Below are positions 38,301 through 42,223 of a stretch of 64,000 nt of DNA, in pieces (the first letter of the stretch is position 1; each line of letters begins with the position of its first letter). This DNA comes from Petrolisthes cinctipes (taxonomy: Eukaryota > Arthropoda > Malacostraca > Decapoda > Porcellanidae): positions 62,001 through 126,000 of the forward strand of contig JAWQEG010002479.1 of NCBI GenBank assembly GCA_033782935.1, in the 5' to 3' direction. The notes under the pieces were generated by a model. That model ran no database searches, was not told the origin of the DNA, and saw nothing but the letters and a program-made list of their open reading frames with translations. The translations under genes were made by a program, and so were the position numbers.

Positions 38301-41300
38301 TAAGTTTTTGGGATAGTGATGATACTTCCGTGCTTCCAGTTGTTGGATATTGTGTTGTGTGAGTAGCTCTAGTTTGCTATGTTAGTGAGTGCTTGTATGC
38401 CTTGTGGTCCAAGGTGTTTAAGGAGTATGTTACTGATGTTGTCAGGGCCACAGGCAGATGAGTGCTTGAGGTTGTGGATGATGTGATTTGTCTGATTGTT
38501 TGTGAATGGTGCATAGTCTGGGTCAGTGGGGAAGTGTCTCTTACGTCTGATGACTTGTCGGTCTTTAGGGTGAGGGTGAAGGTAGCTTACAAGAGAAAAG
38601 TGCTGGATGAGGGTGTTTGCTTGTTTATTAGAAGGTATTGTGTCTTATTATGATAGCTGCATGTGATTGTGTAGTGTTGCTGTTGGACAGTATGATGCTG
38701 TTTAGAGTTTTATAGAGTTTGCTGGTGTTTGTTTTGTGATCAATTGTGTTGACAAACCTTTGTCAGTTTAGTGTTTTCTGTTCTTTAATTTTGTTGTATA
38801 TTTGTGTATTTAGTGCTTGTATTTGGTGTACAATGTGTTGTGTAAGAGGAGTTGGAGATGTGTGTTTAAGTGTGTCTCGTCTGATGAGGTCTTGAATTTC
38901 TGTTGTAAAGTTGGGTTTATGTTTTCTACTGTTACCTCTAGAGATGTGTTGTTTGTCTGCATTTTGTATAATTGAATTGTGTTGATATTTGTGATGGGTA
39001 TACTGTTCAGTGTTTCAAAGTGTTGTTCTGCTTCAGTAGTGAAGGCTTCCCAGTTGGCACGTTTGTAGTTCGTGTATGTGTGTCTGTGGGCAATTGGGGT
39101 GATTCTTGTCTTTGAGGTGAATATGATTGGGAGGTGGTTAGAGCCGAGGGTTCTGACCACCCTCCATGATGTTCTGGGGGCGAGGTTGGGGGAGCAGAAG
39201 GTGATATCGGGAGAGGATCGTGGAAGAGGGCTTGGTGAGTGTGTTGTTTAGTGTTGTTTAATTAATGGAATGAGGTTGTCTTTTTGGGAAAGGATTTCCA
39301 GCCCTCTGTCTGTGTCTGGGTTGTTGACATACCAGGCTGACGTCTTGGCGTTGAAGTCACCACCCAGGATGAGGTCAGGTTGGTTGGTAATTTGTTGGAG
39401 CTGGGGGGAAAAGTTATGAGGAACTGTCAGGCAGGTCTGAGGGGGAATGTACTTGTAATACATACATAATAATCAGTACTTGTAATACATACTGGAAACT
39501 TATAACTGTACTCACATAGTACTGATCCAAAAAGATGGCCTCTTCTGTACACATCACACCAACAAATGTTGTTGTTGAAGTTCCTCAAGCTGTCTGGCCG
39601 AGCAGCCCTGAGCCCCTGAGGAAGGCCAAGGCCTGAACCGGGCTTTCCCATTGTGCCCTCGGAGAGTGTATGTTGTGTTGTTGCAAGTGTGGTTGTGTAC
39701 ATTGGAGTCTTCCATAATGTGTTTAATAGAATGGGGTGTTATGTTGCATCCTGGACAGGCATCCACAATGGCTCCATCCATCTTCTTCTGATATGTTAGA
39801 AGGGCCGGGTGGTGGCCACATCGCAGCCTGGCCAGGTTGACTATGTCACACAGGGAAGGGAGGATTCAGATGGGTGGATGTTAGGAGGTCGTGCAAGCAG
39901 GTGAGTGTTTGGATGGATTGCCGAGTGATTTGGGTATGGATATGTTTCTGGAGACTGGTTGGGATGGGCAGGGTGTAAGAGATGATAGTATTTGTGTATG
40001 GTATCATATACTGGGTGTTGTTTTGTTTTCCTTGGCATGTGTGGGTGATCTGCCATGTAGTGTAGTGAGTGGTGTGGGTTTGTGGAGGCTGCAGCAAGTG
40101 TTTGTGTGCCTCTCATATCAAGGTGGTTCTTGATCTTGAGGACTTTGGTTTCATGGTGTAGGTGGTCTGAATGTGACATAGCTGTGCAGCCTCAGAGTTC
40201 CTGGGAATGGCTTTGGTCACCTGGACAATATCTCAACAACAAGTGTTATCTAAGGTGCTGATAGATTAGTATGCATAATTTGCAGTAAGTTGGTATATTA
40301 TGCAGTTTTGATTTAATTAGATCATATAATGGAATGATCATGTATAACATTTTCTTCAGGTGGATGGTGAGCAGATGAACAAAATATTGGACCTTATTGA
40401 CTCTGGTAAGAAGGAAGGAGCCAAGATGTGCTATGGAGGATCCAGAGTAGGAGAGAAAGGATACTTTATTGAACCAACAGTATTTGCAGATGTGAAGGAC
40501 CACATGCGATTTGCACAGGAGGAGGTGAGTGTTGCGTTGTACTGTGTTTGTTGTTGTTGATGTTCTCTGGGGTAGAATGGCCTCCTGCCCCACAGACCCT
40601 CAGTATGCTCTGGACACAGTGAAAAACAAATTAATATAAAGGAGGGGATGGCCCTATATGTCCGGGCTACTTAAGCAAATCCCAGGAAGATGGGACCAGA
40701 GCTTACTTGACGAGGGAGTCTGGGGGCCTCTGACCACCCGGGAGATTAGGGGGAAGGTCTTTGATCCCACAGCCCAAGTCAACGTTACCACAAGAGCAAC
40801 AAGTGGGGCCGCACCTTTCATGAGTCCAGTCCTGAAGGGACCATAAAGGGGGAGGGTGTTTAGACTGCTGCATGCAAAGGGATAATGCACCTCACGTGGA
40901 TTTTTAATCCATGTGGACAGATCTTGTCAAATACACTAGAAAGTGACCAGATCCTACAACAATCTTTTTTTCTAGCCCTGTGGGGGATGGCTATTATTCA
41001 CAGAGAATAAAGTCAGCCCCCCTGGGCAGATGAACTGTGTTAGTAATCATCTTTACCCCTATTTGCACCACTATAAATTGCCATGAAATGCAAGCTGCCT
41101 GGTAAGTTGGCTTGCTTTATATTATTAACCTCAGCCAAACTAATAACTATTACTCTCAAATTTGAAGAGTTAAGGAGTGTAAGGAGAGTCAGGCCTCCAT
41201 TAACCACAAATATTTATTGAGAGAACTCTTTATGCTCACTGAGGATTGTTTGGGGAGAGAGAGGAAGGAAGGACAGATGAGAGGAAGGTTGTCTCTGCCT

Positions 41301-42223
41301 GTTTCTGTTTCTCTCTGCAGGTCTCTCCGTGTCTCTCCCACTGAAATTAAAATGACCATAAAAGGTATATTTGACACACCTTTGGGTGAAGTTCTTGGAG
41401 GGAACCATGCATCAGCTGCAGATTGATACTGTAAATAGATACTGGTACACTACTGTATTTTGTTTACTTAATGCTAATGCCCATATTCCTACATTTTCAG
41501 ATATTTGGGCCTGTGCAGCAGATTTTTAAGTTCAAGAATGTTAATGAAGTGATTGAACGTGCCAATAAGACTCAGTATGGCCTGGCAGCCTCAGTCTTCA
41601 CTAAAGACCTGGATAAGGCAAATCTCTTCTCCCAGGGTCTCCGTGCTGGAACTGTCTGGTATGTAATTAATTTCCAAGTTCAGTTTAATGAGATAAAATA
41701 TTGACATGAAGTTGGAAGTTGCTGATTCTGCCAGACTCTGTCAAGAAAAAAAGAAACATTATGTTGTAGGTGGTCCATTTTGTGATGCAATTTGCTGTTA
41801 TCAATAGACACCTGTTCACCTGCCACTTCTTAAAGTTTATTACTTCTTTTTCTTCTCTGTTAGTTTGTCTTTTATTGACCCTGTTTAAGCTATCTCTCCA
41901 TTCACATGGTCAAAATCTGAGCCTTTTGTTTACTCTTCAGCTATTCTACTAAAATAATCCCTCTACATATCCACTCCACCATCACCTTTCACTCCTTCCC
42001 ATTTCATGTGTACTGTACTACATAATTATGGTATGAAAAACAAATCTTTGTACAATAATCACAATTCTATTTCAGGGTCAACTGCTATGATGTTCTGAAT
42101 GCCCAGACACCATTTGGAGGGTACAAGTTCTCTGGGCAGGGGCGGGAGAACTCTGAGTATGCCTTGAGGAACTACTATGAAGTGAAGTCCGTCATCACTA
42201 AGCTCCCTGTCAAGAACTCATAG
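2213..42223 (+). CDS. ALDH2: Mitochondrial aldehyde dehydrogenase (ALDH2-type), 10 exons
   Basis: Joined exons: 2213-2341, 10665-10769, 15627-15767, 17467-17713, 22034-22221, 22478-22627, 28735-28872, 40360-40524, 41501-41658, 42076-42223. They total 1569 nt, giving 522 residues plus stop, close to the roughly 517 of animal ALDH2. The enzyme oxidises aldehydes to acids with NAD+ in the mitochondrial matrix. Key residues, all offset by +22 from mature human ALDH2 numbering: oxyanion Asn191 in PWNFPL, cofactor Lys214, Gly-rich FTGSTE (265-270), general base Glu290 in LELGGKSPN, the CCC triplet with catalytic Cys324, and cofactor-ribose Glu421 in EEIFGP. The first about 25 residues are Arg/Ser/Leu-rich without acidic residues, like a matrix-targeting peptide, which favours ALDH2 over cytosolic ALDH1. 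Every intron is GT/AG and phases match at every joint. Introns are packed with transposons. The symbol is by family resemblance; orthology was not tested. Confidence 0.93.
2540..3239 (+). mobile_element. 8-bp-TSD MITE family, outer copy split by a nested copy
   Basis: Starts GGTATTTATTGAAAGAG and ends TCTTTCAATATTTACC, forming terminal inverted repeats. It is flanked by TTCCTTTT (2532-2539) and TTGCTTTT (3240-3247), an 8-bp duplication with one mismatch. A second copy of the same family in reverse orientation sits inside (2607-2935). Without it the outer copy is about 363 bp. The interior has CCGGTAG/TTAGGT-rich stretches and a conserved GCCAGATCCGGCT block. There is no coding capacity. Confidence 0.8.
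2607..2935 (-). mobile_element. 8-bp-TSD MITE family, nested copy with perfect TSD
   Basis: A 329 bp element starting GGTAAATATTGAATGAATTA and ending TCTTTCAATAAATACC. It is inserted into another copy of the same family. The target duplication GGATTTTG is perfect (2599-2606 and 2936-2943), and removing element plus one repeat restores the outer copy. An 8-bp TSD fits hAT, P or Merlin-type transposases; the TIR sequence does not settle which. Confidence 0.88.
3412..3770. repeat. Two partial copies of the 8-bp-TSD MITE family
   Basis: 3412-3496 matches one end of the family (GGTAAATATTGAAAGAATTA onward). At 3497 a second copy starts at its other terminus (GGTATTTATTGAAAG) and decays near 3770 without a recognisable second TIR. 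It includes a short run of TTAGG units. Confidence 0.65.
3917..4244 (+). mobile_element. 8-bp-TSD MITE family copy
   Basis: A 328 bp copy from GGTATTTATTGAAAGAATTG to TCTTTCAATATTTACC. Flanks are ATTTAATT and ATTTAGGT, a probable decayed 8-bp duplication (6 of 8). Same interior order as the copy at 2540. Confidence 0.78.
4449..4792 (-). mobile_element. 8-bp-TSD MITE family copy, perfect TSD AAAGTTTT
   Basis: A 344 bp copy in reverse orientation bounded by AAAGTTTT at 4441-4448 and 4793-4800. The TIRs are GGTAAATATTGAATG and TTCAATAAATACC. This is the cleanest stand-alone copy. Confidence 0.88.
5299..5571 (-). mobile_element. 8-bp-TSD MITE family copy with internal deletion
   Basis: About 273 bp, shorter than its relatives because the TTAGG-rich middle is reduced. 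It is flanked by ACAAAAAT at 5291-5298 and 5572-5579. The outermost two bases of the left TIR are changed (TA instead of GG). Confidence 0.8.
5652..6917 (+). mobile_element. 5'-truncated CR1-like LINE with 14-bp TSD
   Basis: A non-LTR retrotransposon fragment holding the RT domain and 3' end. The 14-bp direct repeat GTGTCGGCATTTGT occurs at 5638-5651 and 6918-6931, bounding the insertion. The 3' end carries AACTTG repeats rather than poly(A), as CR1-type LINEs end in short repeats. Confidence 0.82.
5696..6835 (+). pseudogene. Reverse transcriptase, C-terminal part (CR1-like)
   Basis: An open frame running from the RT motif [12 protein letters not shown] to a stop at 6835. Visible motifs in order: [13 protein letters not shown], the catalytic [15 protein letters not shown] and the thumb region HLDYCDTVW. 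The tail is rich in NPNP repeats. The endonuclease and the first part of RT are missing because of 5' truncation, so it cannot act alone. The frame is open, suggesting a fairly young copy. Confidence 0.8.
7083..7330 (+). repeat. Dispersed repeat, copy 1 (pair of 15091-15335)
   Basis: Matches the reverse complement of 15091-15335 over about 245 bp with scattered differences, for example the shared ATATTTCATATTGTT and GGTTTGTACTTCAATATC. No coding capacity; type unknown. Confidence 0.65.
7666..7966. mobile_element. TTAA-flanked MITE candidate
   Basis: A 301 bp segment with inverted ends AGACCCTGTAATAGACT and (reverse complement of right end) AGGACCCTGTAATGTAGT, bordered on both sides by TTAA (7662-7665 and 7967-7970). 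TTAA duplication is typical of piggyBac and Kolobok transposons. No coding capacity. Confidence 0.5.
8881..9584. mobile_element. Tc1/mariner-type MITE, family T, copy 1
   Basis: Inverted ends CAGTCGGCAAAAAAAGTTTC with TA at both borders, as for Tc1/mariner. It shares its interior (for example GCAGGCAAGTAGGGATGA, ATGAATAGTTAAATAGTA, GATGTTAAAATTAAC) with the copy at 53485-53918. It is longer because of an extra foldback segment at about 8967-9220. The left end has an extra CAA before CAGT. Confidence 0.75.
8967..9220. repeat. Foldback (hairpin) insertion inside the Tc1-type MITE
   Basis: The left arm GCATGGAGGTAGTATAGGTG is complementary to CACCTATACTACCTCCAT near 9190-9209. A second inner stem pairs CTGTCATTTTCGGCGCCTTC with GAAGGCGCCGGAAATGACAG. 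The segment is absent from the related copy at 53485. Confidence 0.65.
9727..10365 (+). pseudogene. Decayed LINE reverse transcriptase fragment
   Basis: Short blocks in shifting frames match [19 protein letters not shown] near 9760, [20 protein letters not shown] near 10213, and [19 protein letters not shown] near 10278. Stops and frameshifts separate them. It resembles the CR1-like family at 5652 but is much older. Confidence 0.6.
10665..10769 (+). CDS. ALDH2: ALDH exon 2
   Basis: Encodes 35 residues (44-78) including FINNEF and [12 protein letters not shown], the typical N-terminal beta-strand region of ALDH1/2. The acceptor is TTTTTCAG and the donor GTAAGT, both phase 0. Confidence 0.93.
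10770..11323. other. AT-rich intron stretch with short tandem repeats
   Basis: No gene seen. It contains an (AAT)n run at about 11166-11190. Three imperfect units of about 37 bp built on ACTTAATTACACTG..ATTATAATGATGAGA lie at about 11231-11323; the last abuts the poly(A) of the following antisense LINE. Confidence 0.5.
11408..12628 (-). pseudogene. LINE ORF2 C-terminal part: RT catalytic core
   Basis: Continues the frame-shifted RT. It has [24 protein letters not shown] and the catalytic [11 protein letters not shown], then [12 protein letters not shown] and the thumb. The C-terminus contains [11 protein letters not shown], a motif common to the ends of Jockey/CR1-type polyproteins. The catalytic residues are intact. 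Confidence 0.82.
12564..13553 (-). pseudogene. LINE ORF2 middle part: linker and first RT motifs
   Basis: Open on the - strand from 13553 to 12564. It includes the RT entry motifs [38 protein letters not shown] and YGFRQRQST. It then runs out of frame at FHR-stop. The product continues in another frame at 12628, so one indel breaks the original ORF. Confidence 0.8.
13672..13870 (-). mobile_element. 3' fragment of the 2A-type LINE family, 11-bp TSD
   Basis: An about 200 bp antisense insertion encoding the last residues of that family ([19 protein letters not shown] zinc-knuckle-like motif, then [10 protein letters not shown]). It ends in a (CAA)n tail, seen as TTGTTGTTG on the + strand. ATGACAGAGTT flanks it at 13661-13671 and 13871-13881. 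It inserted just outside the 5' border of the 11324-13655 LINE. Confidence 0.85.
13882..15090. other. Intron 2 sequence without recognised features
   Basis: AT-rich intronic DNA. No open frame with family resemblance, no RNA gene and no inverted repeat that I can support. Confidence 0.4.
15091..15335 (-). repeat. Dispersed repeat, copy 2 (pair of 7083-7330)
   Basis: Inverted relative to copy 1. Matches include AATGGACATTTGTAGGATGA and ACAACAATATGAAATATA. No terminal repeats could be defined. Confidence 0.65.
15627..15767 (+). CDS. ALDH2: ALDH exon 3
   Basis: Encodes 47 residues (79-125), from [13 protein letters not shown] through the family-typical [16 protein letters not shown]. The acceptor is CCCTTAG and the donor GTATGT, phase 0. 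An RTE LINE begins about 100 bp downstream of the donor. Confidence 0.94.
15871..17037 (+). mobile_element. RTE-like LINE copy a, 5'-truncated, 11-bp TSD, GATA tail
   Basis: Begins within RT motif A ([10 protein letters not shown]) and ends with GATAGATAGATA. ACAGACAGAAG flanks it perfectly at 15860-15870 and 17038-17048. Frames are broken. The RT signature FADD seen in relatives has become ICGD near 16153-16164, so this copy is catalytically dead. It lies about 100 bp inside intron 3 of the ALDH gene. Confidence 0.88.
17467..17713 (+). CDS. ALDH2: ALDH exon 4
   Basis: Encodes residues 126-207 plus one base. It contains [32 protein letters not shown] and [12 protein letters not shown], the last holding the oxyanion-stabilising Asn191. 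The acceptor is AACAG. The donor GTAAGA splits the glycine of ATG-GNT in phase 1. Confidence 0.95.
18097..19261. mobile_element. 1.17 kb inverted-repeat DNA element
   Basis: The ends CTGTCCAGCCTAAGGTGGCG (18097) and its complement (to 19261) form TIRs of at least 30 bp (CTGTCCAGCC through GGAGAAGCC). The flanks ACTGTAGT and AGTATAGT agree at 6 of 8 positions, a possible old 8-bp duplication. The interior has (CA)n at 18205-18243 and (CT)n at about 18300-18332 and no transposase, so it is non-autonomous. Confidence 0.7.
19270..20850. other. Intron 4 sequence with weak local repeats
   Basis: No gene seen. CTGGCCAGC(C/T)-containing units recur about every 60-110 bp at 19827-20010, and ACGTTA-type words recur at 19550-19800. 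A putative open frame at 20437 has no family resemblance. Confidence 0.35.
20855..21076 (-). mobile_element. RTE-like LINE copy c, 3' fragment
   Basis: Antisense fragment of the same RTE family. The + strand shows CTATCTATATATCTATCTGT (tail), then the complement of the C-terminal coding segment ([15 protein letters not shown], QVRREC, GRPP). Only about 220 bp of the 3' end is present. Confidence 0.8.
21389..21774. mobile_element. Harbinger-like MITE with TAA duplication
   Basis: A 386 bp segment with inverted ends GGCCGTTGTCACA, flanked on both sides by TAA (21386-21388, 21775-21777). A 3-bp TWA target and GG-starting TIRs are typical of PIF/Harbinger. No transposase is present. Confidence 0.65.
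22034..22221 (+). CDS. ALDH2: ALDH exon 5: NAD-binding region
   Basis: Completes Gly208 and encodes through residue 270. It carries cofactor Lys214 ([12 protein letters not shown]), the Gly-rich [10 protein letters not shown] and the nucleotide-binding FTGSTE. The acceptor is CCCTCTAG and the donor GTCAGA, phase 0. Confidence 0.95.
22478..22627 (+). CDS. ALDH2: ALDH exon 6: catalytic base exon
   Basis: Encodes residues 271-320, from [17 protein letters not shown] through [14 protein letters not shown] (general base Glu290) to FFNQ. The acceptor is TCTTCAG and the donor GTTGGT, phase 0. An RTE copy starts about 65 bp past the donor. Confidence 0.95.
22695..23716 (+). mobile_element. RTE-like LINE copy b, 5'-truncated, GATA tail
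   Basis: Starts at the RT segment [14 protein letters not shown] and runs to GATAGATAGATAGATA. It retains the catalytic [11 protein letters not shown] and most of the C-terminal domain. The reading frame stops at 23304 (a TGA after MSYL) and resumes at 23368 in another frame. It sits about 65 bp downstream of the ALDH exon 6 donor. Confidence 0.85.
22714..23304 (+). pseudogene. RTE reverse transcriptase fragment with intact FADD
   Basis: 196 codons covering the RT palm from MDGCMREM, the catalytic FADDTVLM (about residue 31-38), VGKSKVMVF and FKYLGTVMC to [19 protein letters not shown]. The N-terminal RT and endonuclease are absent. The C-terminal piece ([29 protein letters not shown]) follows at 23368-23709 after a break. 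Confidence 0.8.
23795..24355 (-). pseudogene. C-terminal domain of the second RTE subfamily
   Basis: 186 codons to the stop near the GATA tail: [58 protein letters not shown] and [16 protein letters not shown]. This is the thumb and post-RT region typical of this LINE type. Confidence 0.8.
26314..27030 (-). pseudogene. AP endonuclease, N-terminal part, of the second RTE subfamily
   Basis: A - strand frame of 238 codons. A low-complexity Thr/Ala/Pro N-terminus of about 90 residues precedes the endonuclease core ([29 protein letters not shown]). It loses frame at FLIGGYE, where the GD-N motif of the enzyme would be expected. The second endonuclease part, with [11 protein letters not shown] and VSDHYVVVV, lies at 25954-26271. 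Confidence 0.78.
27070..28445 (-). mobile_element. Tigger/pogo DNA transposon 2, degenerate
   Basis: The right end is intact: GGGGAGTACTG at 28435-28445 followed by TA, giving the TIR CAGTACTCCCC typical of pogo/Tigger elements. The transposase runs antisense. A helix-turn-helix N-terminus lies at 27865-28101 ([27 protein letters not shown]), the first catalytic Asp in [14 protein letters not shown] (27476-27679), and the second and third in [10 protein letters not shown] and [14 protein letters not shown] (27100-27260). Frames are broken. The left end is lost beside the RTE at 27050. Confidence 0.78.
28735..28872 (+). CDS. ALDH2: ALDH exon 7: catalytic cysteine exon
   Basis: Encodes residues 321-366. 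It opens with [12 protein letters not shown], whose middle cysteine (Cys324) is the nucleophile, and ends KTEQGPQ. The acceptor is TTGACAG and the donor GTAAGC, phase 0. The GATA tail of an antisense RTE LINE starts only 34 bp after this donor. Confidence 0.95.
28911..30062 (-). CDS. RT core and C-terminus of RTE copy d
   Basis: 383 open codons: [20 protein letters not shown], the catalytic [42 protein letters not shown], then [24 protein letters not shown] and [15 protein letters not shown] to the terminal [15 protein letters not shown] beside the GATA tail. RT motif A and earlier motifs lie in another frame at 30069-30482. Confidence 0.82.
   Translation of the reverse strand: MVLGGPLLKGIEAFYAEATACVRVEGDLSESFNISVGLRQGCVMSPWLFNICMDGCMREIKAKVNGLGVKLRLNEANWSLVASLFADDTVLMAESERELQRVVDEFQSVCKRRKLKVNVGKSKVMVFERTKTEVIDFATPYRVAVPTGTKCEITLGGERMEEVREFKYLGTVLCKHGSMEGEIRERAVRGRQVIGSLGRITKGRSVSMEVKRGLRNSIMLPTLTYASETWTWSRAHQSRIGAVEMSYLRGACGLTRWDGESNESVYERCGMSEKAIGIECGVVERVKRNTLRWFGHVEIMQSVEFVKKVYDSEVVGPGVRGRPPVRWQNRVEEYVRERSVRGGGGMDQVRRECWNRENWRLFCRGHPLGGSSRRERGVGAIDR
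30994..32205 (-). CDS. AP endonuclease region of RTE copy d
   Basis: 403 open codons. The endonuclease begins near residue 57 ([12 protein letters not shown]), followed by [38 protein letters not shown] and CSDHFAVLV. The catalytic N, E, GDxN and SDH motifs are all present. It nicks target DNA in target-primed reverse transcription. The frame stops at KKGSA before RT. A Gly run (GGGGG) marks the low-complexity N-terminus; the true start is uncertain. Confidence 0.78.
   Translation of the reverse strand: MTMSTACVPPGMSTALALPAISGSPMGEWTAMATGGGGGSPGCPVEEVGKRECMRVATVNVNGMTDGTKRREIVECFKKGRVDVMGVTETHVKGCGVVECQEGRESGLWEGMEGGVVWTGMNEKTKGRGKEGCALLVSPWVWKGVDGHGWNGSRIVWMTGKIGMVKYAWVCAYAPVNEKSRMGREKMRMFWEELNTCLRGIDNRRRVVMMGDMNGKVGGEEVGNIVGKWGVEGTNENGEYLVDVCAERGLFLANTFFQHKMIHRYTWRRRDERGEQKSLIDYVAVDERLRKDVYYAKVVRGMVHCSDHFAVLVRMKVRVKWEYGRRDEGVRNKREVASGKLDVEEYREEYKRRVGEVLGDVRMGIGEGVGVNAVYEMFKTRLLRTAAEVVGYKTQKRGKKGSA
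32216..32335. other. A-rich spacer between LINE fragments
   Basis: AT-rich sequence with several AAATTTAAAAG/ATAAAAAC words between RTE copy d and the antisense LINE fragment at 32336. No gene seen. Confidence 0.35.
32336..33240 (-). pseudogene. RT fragment of the 2A-type LINE family
   Basis: Antisense RT with [31 protein letters not shown] (G to D in the PQG motif), [10 protein letters not shown] (the catalytic YADD is YAHD), LGITYNTSM and [13 protein letters not shown]. Two active-site changes make it inactive. It is a separate copy from the neighbouring C-terminal fragment, because on the - strand it comes after that fragment's (CAA)n tail. Confidence 0.78.
33247..33957 (-). mobile_element. 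C-terminal fragment of the 2A-type LINE, internally deleted
   Basis: Antisense. It reads [10 protein letters not shown] (RT motif A) directly joined to [16 protein letters not shown] (post-RT thumb), so most of RT is deleted. It then continues through [17 protein letters not shown] and [19 protein letters not shown] to the (CAA)n tail at 33247. Its 5' side is cut by the Tigger transposon at 33960. Confidence 0.75.
33960..36190 (-). mobile_element. Tigger/pogo DNA transposon 1, one end missing
   Basis: The left end has TA at 33958 and TIR CAGTACTCCCCCC at 33960. The transposase gene runs antisense, 36125-34199. The right TIR (expected GGGGGGAGTACTG) is not found near 36190. The roughly 80 bp subterminal sequence (TAGGTTCGGTACTGG, CTTGACCATTATAATATG) is shared with the MITEs at 52495 and 62819, marking them as its non-autonomous relatives. 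Confidence 0.8.
34199..36125 (-). pseudogene. Tigger/pogo transposase (HTH + DDE), disrupted
   Basis: Read on the - strand. A Pro-rich N-terminus is followed by a psq-type helix-turn-helix ([20 protein letters not shown]) broken by a TGA, then a CENP-B-like HTH ([18 protein letters not shown]). DDE core: [16 protein letters not shown] (D1), [17 protein letters not shown] (D2), [14 protein letters not shown] (D3). An acidic C-terminal region of about 200 residues ends [11 protein letters not shown]. Damage: in-frame stops near 35931 and 35011 and frameshifts near 35300 and 34600. It cuts and pastes DNA at TA sites in intact relatives. Confidence 0.82.
36482..37845 (-). pseudogene. AP endonuclease of 2A-type LINE copy A
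   Basis: - strand, first frame 37845-36880: Pro/Ser-rich linker, then [65 protein letters not shown] and SPDITFTS. After a short break the frame 36868-36482 gives [15 protein letters not shown] and the linker [10 protein letters not shown]. The N, E, GDFNAK and SDH motifs are all present, as in I/Jockey-group endonucleases. Confidence 0.78.
37502..38146 (-). pseudogene. LINE N-terminal protein with 2A-like motif and zinc finger
   Basis: About 99 residues precede [17 protein letters not shown]. After that comes a PHD-like finger [24 protein letters not shown] and a Thr/Pro/Ser tail. The frame ends at 37502, while the endonuclease continues in another frame from 37845. The switch lies near a (GGT)n run at 37540-37560, so a repeat-slippage indel probably split one original ORF; an ORF1/ORF2 overlap is the alternative. 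The true start codon is not fixed. Confidence 0.7.
37826..37852 (-). other. 2A-like ribosome-skipping motif GDIESNPGP
   Basis: On the - strand the codons read GDIESNPGP, matching the consensus D(V/I)ExNPGP, preceded by a hydrophobic stretch (VISCLLLA) as usual for 2A. In known 2A sequences the ribosome skips the last Gly-Pro bond, yielding two proteins. Here this would separate the about 107-residue N-terminal part from the finger-endonuclease part. Activity is inferred from sequence only. Confidence 0.72.
38156..39457 (-). mobile_element. 2A-type LINE, copy B: endonuclease end to RT start
   Basis: An antisense fragment homologous to copy [20 protein letters not shown] (39248-39463), [15 protein letters not shown] (SDH changed to SNH) at 38810-39160, the linker, then RT entry ([40 protein letters not shown]). 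It is interrupted by copy A at 38155. Frames are broken. Confidence 0.72.
39567..40195 (-). mobile_element. 2A-type LINE, third C-terminal fragment
   Basis: Antisense 3' end of the same family: [55 protein letters not shown], ending in LEELQQQ and a (CAA)n tail. It is closely similar to 33247-33900, so the C-terminus of this family is present three times in the window (also 13672-13870). Confidence 0.8.
40360..40524 (+). CDS. ALDH2: ALDH exon 8
   Basis: Encodes residues 367-421 ([32 protein letters not shown]), ending on Glu421, which binds the cofactor ribose in this family. The acceptor is TTCTTCAG and the donor GTGAGT, phase 0. The preceding intron is 11.5 kb, filled with nested LINEs. 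Confidence 0.95.
40549..40960 (-). repeat. Possible LINE 3' UTR or unclassified repeat with CAA end
   Basis: GC-richer than surrounding intron, with (TTG)n at its left edge (CAA tail on the - strand), resembling the 3' ends of the 2A-type LINE. I see no recognisable protein and no second copy in the window. The right boundary is approximate. Confidence 0.35.
41501..41658 (+). CDS. ALDH2: ALDH exon 9
   Basis: Encodes residues 422-473 plus two bases: [26 protein letters not shown] and LRAGTVW. The acceptor is ATTTTCAG. The donor GTATGT splits the Trp codon of TVW-VNCYD in phase 2. Confidence 0.95.
42076..42223 (+). CDS. ALDH2: ALDH exon 10: C-terminus and stop
   Basis: Completes the Trp and encodes the C-terminus ([40 protein letters not shown]) followed by TAG at 42221. 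The segment GRENSEYAL departs from the more usual GRELGEYGL of ALDH1/2. Confidence 0.95.
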
